Source of the DNA: Nilaparvata lugens
Taxonomy: Eukaryota > Arthropoda > Insecta > Hemiptera > Delphacidae
Direction of reading: 5' to 3'
Assembly (NCBI RefSeq): GCF_014356525.2
Contig: NC_052510.1
Location: 19,077,999-19,141,998, forward strand
Length of the DNA stretch: 64,000 nt
Below, piece by piece: positions 1-9,815 of the stretch (position 1 is its first letter; each line of letters starts with the position of its first letter). A program made the position numbers and the translations under genes. The notes beneath the pieces were generated by a model that saw only the letters and a program-made list of their open reading frames with translations, did no database searches and was not told the DNA's origin.

Positions 1-1
1 T

Positions 2-1026
2 GGTAATATTCAGATTAAACTTCTCATGTACACTGATGATATCGTGTTACTTGCTGAATCGGAAAGAGAACTACAAAATATGATTTCCAGTTTAGAAGTT
101 TACTGCAAACGGTGGAACCTGAGAGTAAACTTAAATAAATCAAAAGTAATGGTTTTCAAAAAAGGTGTGAAACAAGGAAGTCGGGAAAATTGTTTTTTTT
201 TTTGAGGGAGATAGGACAGAGAGGGTGAATGAATATAGATACTTGGGAGTATTAATAACACCGTCGCTGACTATGACCCCACATCTGGAAGAAAAACTAA
301 GAAGTGCTAAGGCGGGTTTAAATGCTGGCTGGGAACAGTTAATAAACAATAAGAAGGTTCCGTTTTCGGCTAAATGGGCTCTATACAGAAGTGTATCACG
401 AGCAATCATGGTATACGCTGCTCAGGTGTGGGGATTCAGAAGATACGAGCAAGTAGAAAAGTTATGGCGTTTCTTTGTTGAGCGGCCGTTTAACTTCCCC
501 TACAATATGCCCAGTTATATTTTATTTTTGGAAACGGGAGAGCCACCACTTCACGAATACATGCTCCGATTACATTTCAATTACATAAATAAGGTGATGG
601 CAATGCAAGATTGGCGCCTACCAAAGCTGCTAGCAGCGGATGTTGTGAAAAGTAGAGTATTCTGGTATAAGAGCTGGCTAGATAAGGCGCAAGGGCTGAA
701 TGCTGATGTCGACCTAAGTCTAAACAATTTGGCTAACTGGAAAAATGAACTCAATAATCTTTGGAAGCAGAGAAAGTTGAAAGATTTGGAGGAGTTCAAA
801 AGTGCAGCAAATACAGCCAGATACCACAGAATTTATAAAAGGCTTAGAAGTGTGAATTTGGAAGATGAAGGCTACCTGAAGGAAGGATTTGCATTGCCAG
901 ATATCAGGTGGATAATGAAAGTGAGAGGGGAAATGCTGTACTTGAATGACAGGCCGTGGATAGAGGGAAGGGGTGGAACATGCTCACTGTGCAACTCAGG
1001 CGAGAGAGAAGATATGTTCCATTTTA
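2..1026 (+). pseudogene. LINE reverse transcriptase, C-terminal half, frameshifted
   Basis: Reverse transcriptase would copy LINE RNA into the chromosome at a nicked target site. Frame 2 reads from the window edge through the catalytic motif YTDDIVLLAES and the NLNKSKVM segment. After a run of thirteen T near 190-202 the reading moves to frame 3, where the YLGVLIT motif and the thumb continue. A homopolymer length change is therefore the break. The frame then runs to a CSLC...HF zinc-knuckle-like end near 980-1025, where the Harbinger insertion cuts it. The 5' part, with the endonuclease, lies outside the window. The frameshift and the insertion make it inactive. Confidence 0.85.
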
Positions 1027-1292
1027 AGGACTCGCCACACCAAGCTCGCCAGTACCGCCGAGGTAGTACCGCTGGTGGTAGTTTCCTCGGCTGAGCACGC
1101 CACACCAAAAAACGTCCGCTAGCGGTAGTCTCCGAGTAGTGAGTCTATTAGTGGGGGGAGGGCGTGACTACAGCACTCAGCACTGTACTCGGCAACTCAA
1201 GCAAGTACGCATTCACGCAAGTTGTTCAGTCGAGCTAGCACTGATCAACTAGCAATATTAATTACAGTGTCAATTAGCAATATTAATTAACA

Positions 1293-1592
1293 ATGTCAAT
1301 TAAAATACCTTGGGACACCAGCAGTTCCGACAGTGATGAGGAACTGGTGATGCTCTACTCTGCCAGCAAGAGGACAGAATGGGTACACCCAATCAATCAG
1401 AATAGAGGAACGTATGGGGAATTTCATCACCTTTTTCAAGATTTGGAGCTGGACAAACAGAAATTTAAAAATTATTTTAGATTGAGTCACGAACAGTTCA
1501 TAGAAGTTTTATCCTTGATTGAAGATGATGTGAAAAATCTTGAAAAGAATAAAATAATTTTTCTACCTGTCTTTGAATCTCTTCATGTATAA
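1293..1592 (+). pseudogene. Harbinger transposase, N-terminal 99 residues only
   Basis: The product carries the segment RTEWVHPINQNR (about residues 28-39), then GEFHHLFQDL and a YFRLSHEQF stretch near residues 61-69. This is the N-terminal signature of PIF-Harbinger nucleases (established knowledge: WVHPIN, GEFH, YFRM). The whole DDE_4 catalytic region is absent and the frame ends after 99 codons. This fits an internally deleted element that would depend on a full-length relative. The start at 1293 is the first ATG and is preceded by an AT-rich leader inside the element. Confidence 0.8.
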
Positions 1593-1740
1593 CTTATAAA
1601 TATATTCTTTCACCAATATTATGATTATTTATAATATGAATTTCACTAAAAACGTGAGACGTGAGACGTACTAGTTGCGTTGTGTTGCAAGGAGGAACGC
1701 CGAATGAGTCATCACTCTGTGCGCATGCGCTACCTCTTCG

Positions 1741-1922
1741 AATCGCCTGCCATGTATTCAGGTTGAGCGCGCCACACTGAGCTCGCTTTGTCCGCTGTAC
1801 TACCTCTCAGCGAACTTTTGTTGAATCGCCTAGCAGGCGGTCGTAGGTGGTAGTGCGCCGTACTACCGCCGCGGTAGCGAACTCGGTGTGGCGCGATCAA
1901 CCTGAATACATGGCTAGCGATT
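1741..1922. repeat. Nested hairpin near the right end of the Harbinger element
   Basis: Sequence from 1741 (AATCGCCTGCCATGTATTCA) is mirrored by the complement of 1861-1922, giving arms of about 60 bp with few mismatches. The arms contain GCGCCACAC-type termini like those of the host transposon. It may be a smaller related MITE inserted near the host's right end, or a duplicated inverted terminus. Confidence 0.7.
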
Positions 1923-1974
1923 TTTAAAACTTCGCTACCGCCGCGGTAGCGAGCTTGGTGTGGCGTGCCCTTTA

Positions 1975-2150
1975 TTGCTCGGTGTCTGGTTTTGGGTGAG
2001 TGGAGACGAAGGTGGCTGGGTGTCTATTCTATAATTGGTCTAAGGTTTACAGTTTACACTAACCTAACTTTTACTATTGCTTATCAATATGAAAATAATG
2101 TGTATTTTATGCGTTGCTTACATGTGCAGTATTTTCTTATTAACAAATAA
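1975..2150 (+). pseudogene. LINE C-terminal tail resuming after the Harbinger insertion
   Basis: The frame reads IARCLVLGEWRRRWLGV and ends at the stop at 2148-2150. It continues the 2-1026 reverse transcriptase once the Harbinger element and one TTA copy are removed. The 10110-10485 fragment has the corresponding C-terminal region of a related LINE. Confidence 0.7.
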
Positions 2151-3143
2151 AATCTTATTGAAGTGTTAATACTTTTGTTAAAATCTGAATTGGAAAACTT
2201 TCTGATATAAGTTTTTATTTGTTCAAATGGATGCTACTGGGAATCCTCAACCACAAAATTGTGCTGTTATTGAAATTCAAGTCGAATAGCCTATAGCCTG
2301 AATTAGCAGGTAGGAAGTTCATATTTCTCTACGTTTCTATTTAAAGATAATCTTTCTATAACTAATTAGACAGTCATCATCAATCACTAAGTTAACCTTT
2401 TTACCTTTCTTCCGCTTATGCAGGCAGCAAAATAGCGGTCTTTACAAAAACTGAAGTGCCCCCCAAGATTTTTTATTTTCTATTATGTCGATTAGAGTTT
2501 GGTGTTAGTCCAGTAAGTATTCTTCTTTCAATATCTCTCCTCACTTTTCTAGCCTTTGTCCACTTCAGTTAATTACTCATTTGAGCATAGGACTAAATTA
2601 TAACAAGTGAAGTCTGGTGAGCGGTCAATCTGCCGTCTGTCGCAAGCGCTTATAAATGAGGATGTTTTCACTTGAAATTTTGCAAAATAATGTTAGTAAG
2701 CTTCATTCATCCTGTCCTAGAATGCTATAAATGCGTACAATCACATGAAGACATGGAAGTGGATTAGATTATGTTTATAGGGCAAGGAAAGTAAAAATCA
2801 ATAATTATAAAATACCTGTGATGTAAATAATTTCAAGAATGGCCAAATATTACTACTTGAACAATGTGTGGATAGTTATATGAATGGCATATAATATAAT
2901 GATAATGGATACCTAATACAGGCTTGTTATAATCTAACACCAGTATAATCAATTTAAAGTGCTTGAGATACATGGTTTTTCAAAGGATAATTATAAGCTA
3001 TATGACACTACGAAATTGAAGTAAACCCCTTCAATAACCTATGTAGGATAGTATTCATAATCAGTGGCATAAGAAATGTCTTGCACACTTTAGGAATGAA
3101 TAAACTTTGAAAAATGAATGGCGGCTAAATTGTTGCCGCTAGT
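2151..3143. other. No gene seen
   Basis: AT-rich sequence with no supported reading frame. At about 2778-2797 there is the short motif ATAGGGCAAGGAAAGTAAAA, which also closes the dispersed repeat at 24400-24735, so a truncated copy of that repeat probably ends here. Confidence 0.4.
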
Positions 3144-3278
3144 GGACAGCCTTACCTGACTGGGAGGGCACAGGTGGTGTCTTTGGGTGGGGCAGCCTTC
3201 TCTTGACTCCCTGTGAATTTTGGAGTGCCTCAGGGTTCAATACTGGGACCATACTTAGGACACCTACTTCATACTTAA
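3144..3278 (+). pseudogene. LINE reverse transcriptase relic
   Basis: One frame reads YLTGRAQVV, then after a stop NFGVPQGSILGPYL. This matches the (S/N)GVPQGSVLGP block that precedes the catalytic YADD in Jockey/CR1-type reverse transcriptases. It carries an in-frame stop and is truncated on both sides, so it is a short dead fragment. Confidence 0.6.
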
Positions 3279-3395
3279 TCTTTTGGACACAAGAAGTGTT
3301 TGGATGTTATATCAATGTTCCCCTTTGTTGTCTGGCGGTGTGTCGTGGAGGGGGCAATCAAAGGGTGATGCACATAGCATAATATGTGCCAATTG

Positions 3396-3683
3396 CCGAC
3401 TGCCAGCCAATTGAACAGCTCACTTCTCATAATGTTGATTTTTGCAAAGTGATTTTATTGTGATTTATTACAAGTGTCATCTCATCTCATATTGTGATCT
3501 GGACCCGGGTTCCTGGAAGCAAGGAGGGTTTGGACTTGAAGGTAGGTCTATGTTATTGTGCACTTAGCCATTTAAATTGTTCCACATGCTACCTGACGCC
3601 AGACAACCCAAAAATGTTCTCGAGGTAATTGATACAGTCCACAAACCAGAGTGCTGTTTGAGCCAGCCTCTGTTGAATAAACA
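3396..3683 (+). repeat. 5' LTR of the BEL/Pao element
   Basis: Direct repeat of 7937-8224 with equal length and no gaps. The shared block starts CCGACTGCCAGCC and ends GAATAAACA. The terminal CA followed at once by a TGG primer site marks the 3' edge. The 5' edge is only the point where similarity starts, since TG first appears five bases in. Confidence 0.85.
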
Positions 3684-3701
3684 TGGTCCTCCAGGCCGGA
3701 T
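3684..3701 (+). other. Primer-binding site, tRNA-Tyr-like
   Basis: The 18 bases directly after the 5' LTR, TGGTCCTCCAGGCCGGAT, agree at about 15 of 18 positions with the complement of an insect tRNA-Tyr 3' end recalled from memory. This is the expected location for minus-strand priming in an LTR retrotransposon. The tRNA identity is an inference. Confidence 0.55.
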
Positions 3702-4339
3702 TGATTTGTTAATCAATTTGAATAGGACATAAGTTTGAAATATCATCTAATAGGTTTGTCATTTTTTATGCCTATTTTATTCTTGGTTTTTCTGTGTATA
3801 TGGCTTGTTTTTTCATCATAGACGAATATACAGTTTATTTGTGGTATTCTTTAGAAATTTTGACTCAATTTAAGGTGGAAATTGAGTAGAACAAGTAATA
3901 TTTTCGTAAATAATTGTGTTGTAGTATTATTGCATAAGATTGTTGCATTGGCGCTACAAGGCTGGACTGGCAAGTTTGTGTCGATAAGTAGAGAAAGATT
4001 TATACATCGTCTAGCTGTTACAGTAACTGGAACTGTTATTTTTTTCAAAGGATACTTGCAGTTATTTGCATTGATTATTGTCATTACTTCATTATTAATA
4101 GCAGTTATTGTTTGTTCCAATGAGTATTGATACAGTATTATTAGCCTTGTAACTGATCATTCTCTACCGAGCATAACTTGAAGTGCTGGCTTTGCTTGTA
4201 TGATTAGATAAGCTAGCCATTGTTTGTTACAGTAGGCTACTTCATTGTGGCACCTGCTCTCATTGTTTTCCCTGTTACTCTTGTTTGGCTCTTTGTCTCA
4301 CTCTCTCTCTCGACAAGTGCTCACTGTTATCGCCTCACT

Positions 4340-5428
4340 ATGGGTGTTATCAAAGACTTGACATTTCAAAGAGATGCATTAATTCGTAAAATAAAACAGA
4401 TTAATGAAATTGCCGAAGCTGTTGAAAAGGATCCAAAAAATAAAAAAATGAAGAATTTATTGAAAGTTATGGGTGAGCATATCGATCACCACCAGGTGGA
4501 GTTCAATGATATAATAGATAAGATGCTGAGCTACTATAACAAACAAAATCCTCAATTGGAAACAACTGAACTTGAAACACTGATGAGCGAATTTGATGAG
4601 ATTTATTTCAATGTCAAGGCTATTCTCGAAACCTTACCATCCACTCAAACAAATTTGAATATTAGTTCTTCCAATGTAGCTTCTTCACCTACAACTGGAA
4701 ATATCTTGTCAGTTGCCCTACCTAAGCTTCCTTTAATGACTTTTGACGGCGATTTGAAAATTTGGAGTCAATTTAAAGATTTATTCAAAGCCACGGTTCA
4801 TAATAATGGTCAAATTGCTGACATACAAAAACATATGTATCTTTGGTCTGTACTGAGAGGCGATGCACAGTCAGTCATTTCTGTAGTCCTATTGACAAGT
4901 GATCATTATGCTGAGGCATGGAAAATATCATTGAATCGCTACAATGACTCTTACAAGCTGACTGACGCATACTTGCAAGCAATTTTTGATATGCCAGCAG
5001 TTAATAAGCAACCAGAATCGCTACGAAAATTCATCACTCATTTAGCTGAGTATATTGCAGCACTAAAACCAATTGGTCATTCAGTTAATGACTGGTCGAT
5101 TCCATTATTATTTGTCTTATGTAAAAAACCGACTGAAGAATTGAGAGAGAAGTGGCAGAGACTGCTAAGAAATGGAACAGTATCCTATTTGAAAAACTTC
5201 CAAATATTTTTGAATGATGAAGCTGTTATTTTAGAGGCTACCAAATCCACTGATTTATTGGGGTCATCTACATCGTCAGAAGCCTCCTCACGTAAGCAGT
5301 TTGGGAAATTGAAACCCACTATGGGAAATTACAAAGCTTCAACTATGATTGCTAAATTGAAATTGGATGAGCTGAAATGTATTGAATGTAATAATTCTCA
5401 TGAACTGGAAATTGTGAAGTGTTCTTGA
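4340..5428 (+). pseudogene. BEL/Pao gag, DUF1759 type
   Basis: Gag would coat the element RNA. The ATG at 4340 (MGVIKDLTFQRDALIRKI) is chosen because the family starts with such a coiled-coil segment; the open frame upstream to 4220 is hydrophobic and probably leader. A helical region comes first, followed by the DUF1759 core with LPLMTFDGDLKIWSQFKDLF (from about residue 130) and AYLQAIFDMP. The frame stops at 5428 just as the first knuckle cysteines (CIECNN) begin, and the rest of the zinc region continues in another frame from 5419. A one- or two-base change near 5420 therefore breaks it. Confidence 0.85.
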
Positions 5429-5748
5429 ATCTCAAACCATCTGATAGATTAAAACATGTAAAAGAATGGAAACTATGTATATGCTGTTTATTGGCAGGGC
5501 ACTTTATTAGAGATTGTAGAAGAAGGAAGCCATGCAGTCACTGTAATTCGCGTCATCATTGGCTCCTCCATTTAGAGCTGAGACAGCCACCTGTTGAAAA
5601 CACCAACACATTGGCCGGTAATAAACAAATGAGCAGGGTAGACGTGCACAACGCCGCTGATCAAAGCCATCGAACATTTGTTACTGACTCAGCTAAGAAA
5701 GTTTTTTTCGAATGTAAATGGTTCCTTAGTATTGTTATCAACTGTTAA
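5419..5748 (+). pseudogene. BEL/Pao zinc-knuckle region
   Basis: Continues gag in a shifted frame: FLNLKPSDRLKHVKEW is followed by CICCLLAGHFIRDC and CSHCNSRHHWLLH, the cysteine-histidine knuckles that bind RNA in this family. About 60 less conserved linker residues follow. The frame ends near 5748, where the protease-like region continues in yet another frame. Confidence 0.8.
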
Positions 5749-6202
5749 ATTGGGAGTTCGAGGTAATCAAGGCAATTATCATAAGGTCAAAGTATTATTA
5801 GATAGTGCAAGCACCTAGTCATTTATTACAAGGCAATGCATGAAAAAACTGGGTTTAGTGGTACAGAAAACACATAGTTTGCCAATCTATGGATTATCTG
5901 ATACTAAACTGGAAGTGACAGATGAAATTACTAACTGTGAATTTAAAACACCGAACTCCCCATCATTAAAAATTACCGCGTTTGTAGTCAACAAAATAGC
6001 AGCTACAAATCAGATAAAAAATGTGTACTGGGCACATATTGAAGGACTGGATCTAGCAGATTCTGAATTTTTCCTTTCAGAGGAGGTTGATATTTTATTG
6101 GGTGCTGAATACTTCCCCTTCATTCTGACTGGAAGAAAGGTGATTGGTCCAGCGGGTACGCCATCTGCCCTAGAAACTGTAAACTGTGGGGCTACTGCCT
6201 GA
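5720..6202 (+). pseudogene. BEL/Pao aspartic protease-like domain
   Basis: The frame shows GNYHKVKVLLDSAS with the candidate catalytic motif DSA at 5801-5809, then an in-frame TAG at 5816-5818 where the family usually has S/Q-S-F-I-T. It continues MKKLGLVV...PIYGLSD and DILLGAEYFPFILTG near 6090-6130, the conserved end of DUF1758-type peptidases. The TAG makes it non-functional as read. It would normally cleave the polyprotein. Confidence 0.75.
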
Positions 6203-6735
6203 TGGGTAAGGTATCAGAGGAGAGTTCTACTATCTCAAATAATCTCTGCATGTATTCCAATGCTAATTTAGAAGAGTTGGTGAAGCGATTTTGGGTTGTA
6301 GAAGAGCCACCTAGGACAAAAAAATTATTGGAAAGTGAAATGGCTTGTGAGGAGATATACAAATCAACTGTTTGTCATTTGAATACTGGTAGATACATTG
6401 TAGAATTACCATCCAAGGAAACAAATATGAGTGAGACATCGGGATATCTTGAAGGTGAAACTAATGTTGGAGAAAATGTTTCCATGATTCGAGAAGAAGA
6501 ATTGGGAGATAATTTAGAAGAAGTTCCAGGTAAACAATGTGTAGCCTTCAACAGTTATTTACCGATCAACGGTAATTTAGGGAAAGAGTTAAAAGCGATT
6601 CATAGTCCACATGAAATCAAACCAATGGGAAGACCCATACCGAAAAAGGAAATTGGAGAAGATGTTTTTGAAAAGGAGAAACGAAATTTGGGAGAGTTAG
6701 ATGATGATAGACAGGATAATGTTGAAATAAAATAG
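6202..6735 (+). pseudogene. BEL/Pao pol linker with unusual acidic segment
   Basis: The first about 75 residues match the BEL/Pao region before the reverse transcriptase: ELVKRFWVVEEPP, ACEEIYKSTV and GRYIVELPSK. After about 6420 that homology stops and an acidic, lysine-rich stretch of about 100 residues follows, rich in E, N and G, which I do not recognise. The normal reverse transcriptase fingers and first catalytic motif are missing. This stretch may be rearranged element sequence or foreign insertion. Confidence 0.6.
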
Positions 6736-6758
6736 ACAAAACCGAAAAGGGAGAAGAA

Positions 6759-7181
6759 ATGAAAGAGTATACTCTAACAACTATGTCATATGGTGTATCA
6801 TCATTGCCATTTCTTGCTATTTGTACTATGCATCAGTTTATTGAAGATGAAGAAAAAATGTTCCCTGTGGCTTCTGAAGCCTTACGGTTTTCTACTTACA
6901 TGGATGATATAGTTACATCAGTCTCATCAATGGAAGCAACCAAGCAACTGCAGTCTGAGCTTACTGAATTGTTAAGCAAAGGGAAATTTGAATTTCTAAA
7001 GTGGGCCAGCAATCAGTCTACCATTCTATCAAATCTCCCTCCAGAGTATTGCACTATTGATGCAAAAGATTTCACTTTGGAGTCTGATAAAACCATTAAA
7101 ATTCTTGGCTTCCAATCGAACCCAATTGGTGACTACCTCTTCTACAGGGTGAAGGTTCCATCCAGTCTAGCTACAAAATGA
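6759..7181 (+). pseudogene. BEL/Pao reverse transcriptase palm and thumb part
   Basis: SYGVSSLPFLAICTMHQF precedes FSTYMDDIVTSV, which holds the YMDD catalytic aspartates. KFEFLKWASNQ and IKILGFQSNP then follow, matching the BEL/Pao palm and thumb. The N-terminal fingers and first catalytic aspartate are lost upstream. It ends at 7181, overlapping the next frame by four bases. Confidence 0.85.
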
Positions 7182-7993
7182 AATGTTTTATCAACTTTGG
7201 CATACATTTTGATCCATTAGGATATTTGACACCTTTCATGCTTACCTTCAAGAGTATAATTCAATATCTATGGCAATCAGGATGTGACTGGGATGATATA
7301 GCATCCGTGGAGGTAGTGAAGAAATGGGAGCTTTGTGTGGTTGTCCTAGTAGCTAGATTATTACATGAAGTTCAAGAAGTGCTTTCAAAAATTATAAACA
7401 TAGATTATATTGCAGCTTGGACTTATTCAACTTTGGCATTGAGTTGGATTCGGTCTTCACCTCATCGTTGGGCTACATTTGTGGCAAATTGTGTAAGTCA
7501 AGTACAGGAACATCTGTCTACAGAGCAATTCAGATATGTGCCAACCGAATATAATCCAACTGATTGTGCTAGTCGAGGACTATTGCTCAATGAATTAATT
7601 GGTAATTCTCTGTGGTGGAATGGTTCTGATTGGTTAGACAAACCACTGGAGTGCTGGCCACACCAAACCCACGGTAATGTTGATGAAAATTCCAAACAGA
7701 TTGAATTGGAAGCAAGAAAAATTACTCTAGCAACACAGAGTAAAGACTCAGAGGGATCAATTCAATTGGTGAACTTGAGAAATCGATGGAGTTTACTCAA
7801 AAGAATTGTATCCTCATTCTGGAAACGTTGGCAATTGGAGCATGTGTCTAGCTTGCAAACCCGAACAAAATGGTACAGAAAACATAGTAATGTTAACATT
7901 GGACGTATGGCTCTCTTAAAGGAAAGTAACCTACTCCCGACTGCCAGCCAATTGAACAGCTCACTTCTCGTAATGTCGATTTTTGCAAAGTGA
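7178..7993 (+). pseudogene. BEL/Pao A17, RNase H-like and DUF5641-like remnants
   Basis: FDPLGYLTPFMLTFKSIIQ matches the peptidase A17 region. After a deletion comes the RNase H-like tail: ALSWIRS, FVANCVSQVQ, RYVPTEYNPTDCASRG and SLWWNGSDWL. The sequence then jumps to SFWKRWQLEHVSSLQTRTKW and GRMALLKESNLLP, the DUF5641 segment that normally follows the integrase. The integrase zinc and DDE domains have therefore been deleted. The last codons run into the 3' LTR. Confidence 0.85.
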
Positions 7994-8224
7994 TTTTATT
8001 GTGATTTATTACAAGTGTCGTCTCGTCTCATATCGTGATCTGGACCCGGGATCCTGGAAGCAAGGAGGATTTGAACATGAAGGTAGGCCTATGTTATTGT
8101 GCACTTAGCCATTCAAATTGTTCCACTTGCTACCCGACGCCAGACAACCCAAAAATGTTCCCGAGGTAATTGATACAGTCCACAAACCAGAGTGCTGTTT
8201 GAGCCAGCCTCTGTTGAATAAACA
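7937..8224 (+). repeat. 3' LTR of the BEL/Pao element
   Basis: Gap-free partner of 3396-3683. The A-T-rich end GTTGAATAAACA could supply a polyadenylation signal. The polyprotein remnant overlaps its first about 57 bases. Confidence 0.85.
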
Positions 8225-8479
8225 AGAAAAATCTGCTAAAAAAGTACAGTATTATTTTTTTCTATTCATTACTTTATTCTTTATACAATATTCTCATATT
8301 TGATGGTATAACGCCATCTTTGATCTCTTTGTATTCAGACCTAAGTTAGTCGTCGTAGATTATAAAAATATTTTGAACACATAACTTGACGCAAACATTG
8401 ATGTTTTTAAAGCTAAACAACAAATCGAGGTGTTTGATCGGATTCTGTATCACTCAGTTTAAATCAAATTAAAGACTTG

Positions 8480-9146
8480 TTGGCGTCAAAGTAATCAGCC
8501 AAAGAGTAGAATGGCACTTCACGCAGCCAGGCTCTAATCCTTGCACCAAAACTTCTGTCATCCACATCCCTCACCATGTCTGGAAGTGTGTTGAAGATCT
8601 TCTGAGCCAGTACAGGGAAACAGTATCTTTTCTTGTTCAATCTGCAGAAGGGTAAACAATTTTAACTTTTCCTCTAGTATTATACGAATGCTTATCGGCT
8701 CTTCATGTCAATAAGTGATAATGACTTTTTATGTATAGCAAGGAGAGCAGAATGTACTGGTTGAACATCGTATAGATACCCAGTCTAGTGAAGATCAGCC
8801 GACAGTGATCAAGGTAACCTGCTGAGTCTAAAATTCCCAATGCCTTTTTCTGTTGAAGAAGTACATCATTACATCCTGGTGCATGTCCCCACATCTGCAG
8901 CCCATAAATAATATGGCTGTAGAACAAGGCAAAGTACACTTAATAAGATGCTTCCTAGAAATAAGAGACTTTAGACGCCTGAGTAGAAATATTACCCTGG
9001 ATAGCTTCAGGCAAAGCTTGTTAGTGTGGTTACCCCAGGTGAGTCTTGAATTCAGTGTAAATCCTAGTAGCTTGAGCTCAGTGCGATTGATGATTGAGGT
9101 TTGTACTAAGGCTACAGGTAGTCTCTTGTGTCTTGTATTCATTTAG
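8480..9146 (-). pseudogene. LINE (Jockey/CR1-like) C-terminal region
   Basis: Reading the minus strand from 9146 downwards gives ELKLLGFTLNSRLTWGNH, then LSRVIFLLRRLKSLIS, then ALFYSHIIYGLQMWG after a frame change. It ends with NKKRYCFPVLAQKIFNTLP and IRAWLREVPFYSL near 8650-8480. This is the usual thumb and C-terminal order of Jockey/CR1 LINEs. The catalytic part of what may be the same copy is at 9815-9640, separated by other sequence. Several frameshifts make it dead. Confidence 0.75.
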
Positions 9147-9227
9147 ACTCAGCTTATTATTAGTGATCCCTGGTTTTCCTGGCTGGTATTAGGAATACCA
9201 ATCTGAGGGGGTTGCAGAGTGCCTACT

Positions 9228-9420
9228 CACTTTGAAATGCTCTCAAAGTCAATGTTACACAATGTAGGTTTAGTAAGGTTCAGAACTGTTATCCCAATAT
9301 CGCCATAAAAATGTTCAACATGTTACATCCATCTGTGCATCATTTGAGTGACAGTGAGTTTAAGAGGAGACTCAAGTCCTGACCGCATGCCAGACCATTC
9401 TACTCCTTGAGTGAATTTTC
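9228..9420 (+). pseudogene. Short LINE C-terminal relic, plus strand
   Basis: Two frames together read LVRFRTVIP and KMFNMLHPSVHHLSDSEFKR, resembling the closing block of Jockey/CR1 ORF2 proteins. It lies between the two halves of a minus-strand LINE, so it may be a nested insertion. Similarity is weak and frameshifted. Confidence 0.4.
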
Positions 9421-9639
9421 TCAGGAGTCTATAGTTGATACTTAGTAGCCATCACCGTGTTTAGTCATTCTATGCCAATATGTTTTTAATATTTGATGTA
9501 ACAGTGTTGTCAAAAACTTATGTGTGAACTGTGCTTAAGTATATTGACGTGATGACCTATCCAGTGCATCTGGCTGGCTAATGGTCCTTCGAACTGAAGA
9601 TTGAAAATTTAAGTTTGATCCACTGATTGGCCAGCCCAA

Positions 9640-9815
9640 AAATATTTGCAGTCGCCCTCTGTGCCAACACTGGTGTACTCCCTCAGGCAAAGATTGTGGT
9701 GTCATCAGCAAACAGTAGGATGCCTCCCAGCAAACCAAGGTCATTGACCATAATCAGAAAAAGGAGGGGCCCAATCACTGATCCTTGTGGCACCCCAAAA
9801 GGGTGCCAATCCTCT
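9640..9815 (-). pseudogene. LINE reverse transcriptase core relic
   Basis: The minus strand reads HPFGVPQGSVIGPLLFLIMV and then GGILLFADDTTIFA followed by a stop. These are the two hallmark blocks of a non-LTR reverse transcriptase, with the FADD catalytic pair intact. It is probably the upstream part of the minus-strand LINE whose C-terminal part is at 8480-9146. Confidence 0.8.

Larger units (their letters stand above)
1027..1971 (+). mobile_element. PIF-Harbinger DNA transposon, internally deleted
   Basis: The ends are imperfect inverted repeats: AGGACTCGCCACACC on the left against AGGGCACGCCACACC read inward from the right, both continuing AAGCTCGC. They are flanked by TTA at 1024-1026 and 1972-1974, matching the three-base TWA target duplication known for PIF-Harbinger. 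Removing the element and one TTA restores the LINE reading frame (FHF then IARC), which confirms the boundaries. At 945 bp it holds only a transposase N-terminus and a nested hairpin, so it is non-autonomous. Confidence 0.85.
1..2150 (+). mobile_element. LINE retrotransposon fragment, interrupted by a Harbinger element
   Basis: The window opens inside a non-LTR retrotransposon. The reverse transcriptase active-site motif (YTDD for YADD) lies near 35-48, followed by thumb and C-terminal sequence ending in a CxxC...H zinc-knuckle-like motif. The element is split at 1026/1972 by a DNA transposon, and its C-terminal sequence resumes at 1972-2150. Related sequence recurs at 10110-10485, and the 41050-42910 LINE may be the 5' part of the same family. 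I could not assign the clade. Confidence 0.85.
3396..8224 (+). mobile_element. BEL/Pao LTR retrotransposon, decayed and internally deleted
   Basis: Two 288 bp direct repeats flank gag (DUF1759 type), zinc-knuckle, protease-like, reverse transcriptase, peptidase A17/RNase H-like and DUF5641-like sequence in the order usual for BEL/Pao. Several frameshifts and stops break the polyprotein. Part of the reverse transcriptase fingers and essentially the whole integrase core are missing. No target duplication was seen: the flanks AATTG and AGAAA differ. The LTRs differ at about 14 of 288 positions (about 95% identity by eye), mostly transitions, so the insertion is not recent. Confidence 0.9.

Noticed and set aside
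4220..4339. Forty extra codons before BEL/Pao gag
   Set aside because: Hydrophobic and unlike gag; an ATG at 4340 matches the family start, so the upstream part is treated as leader.
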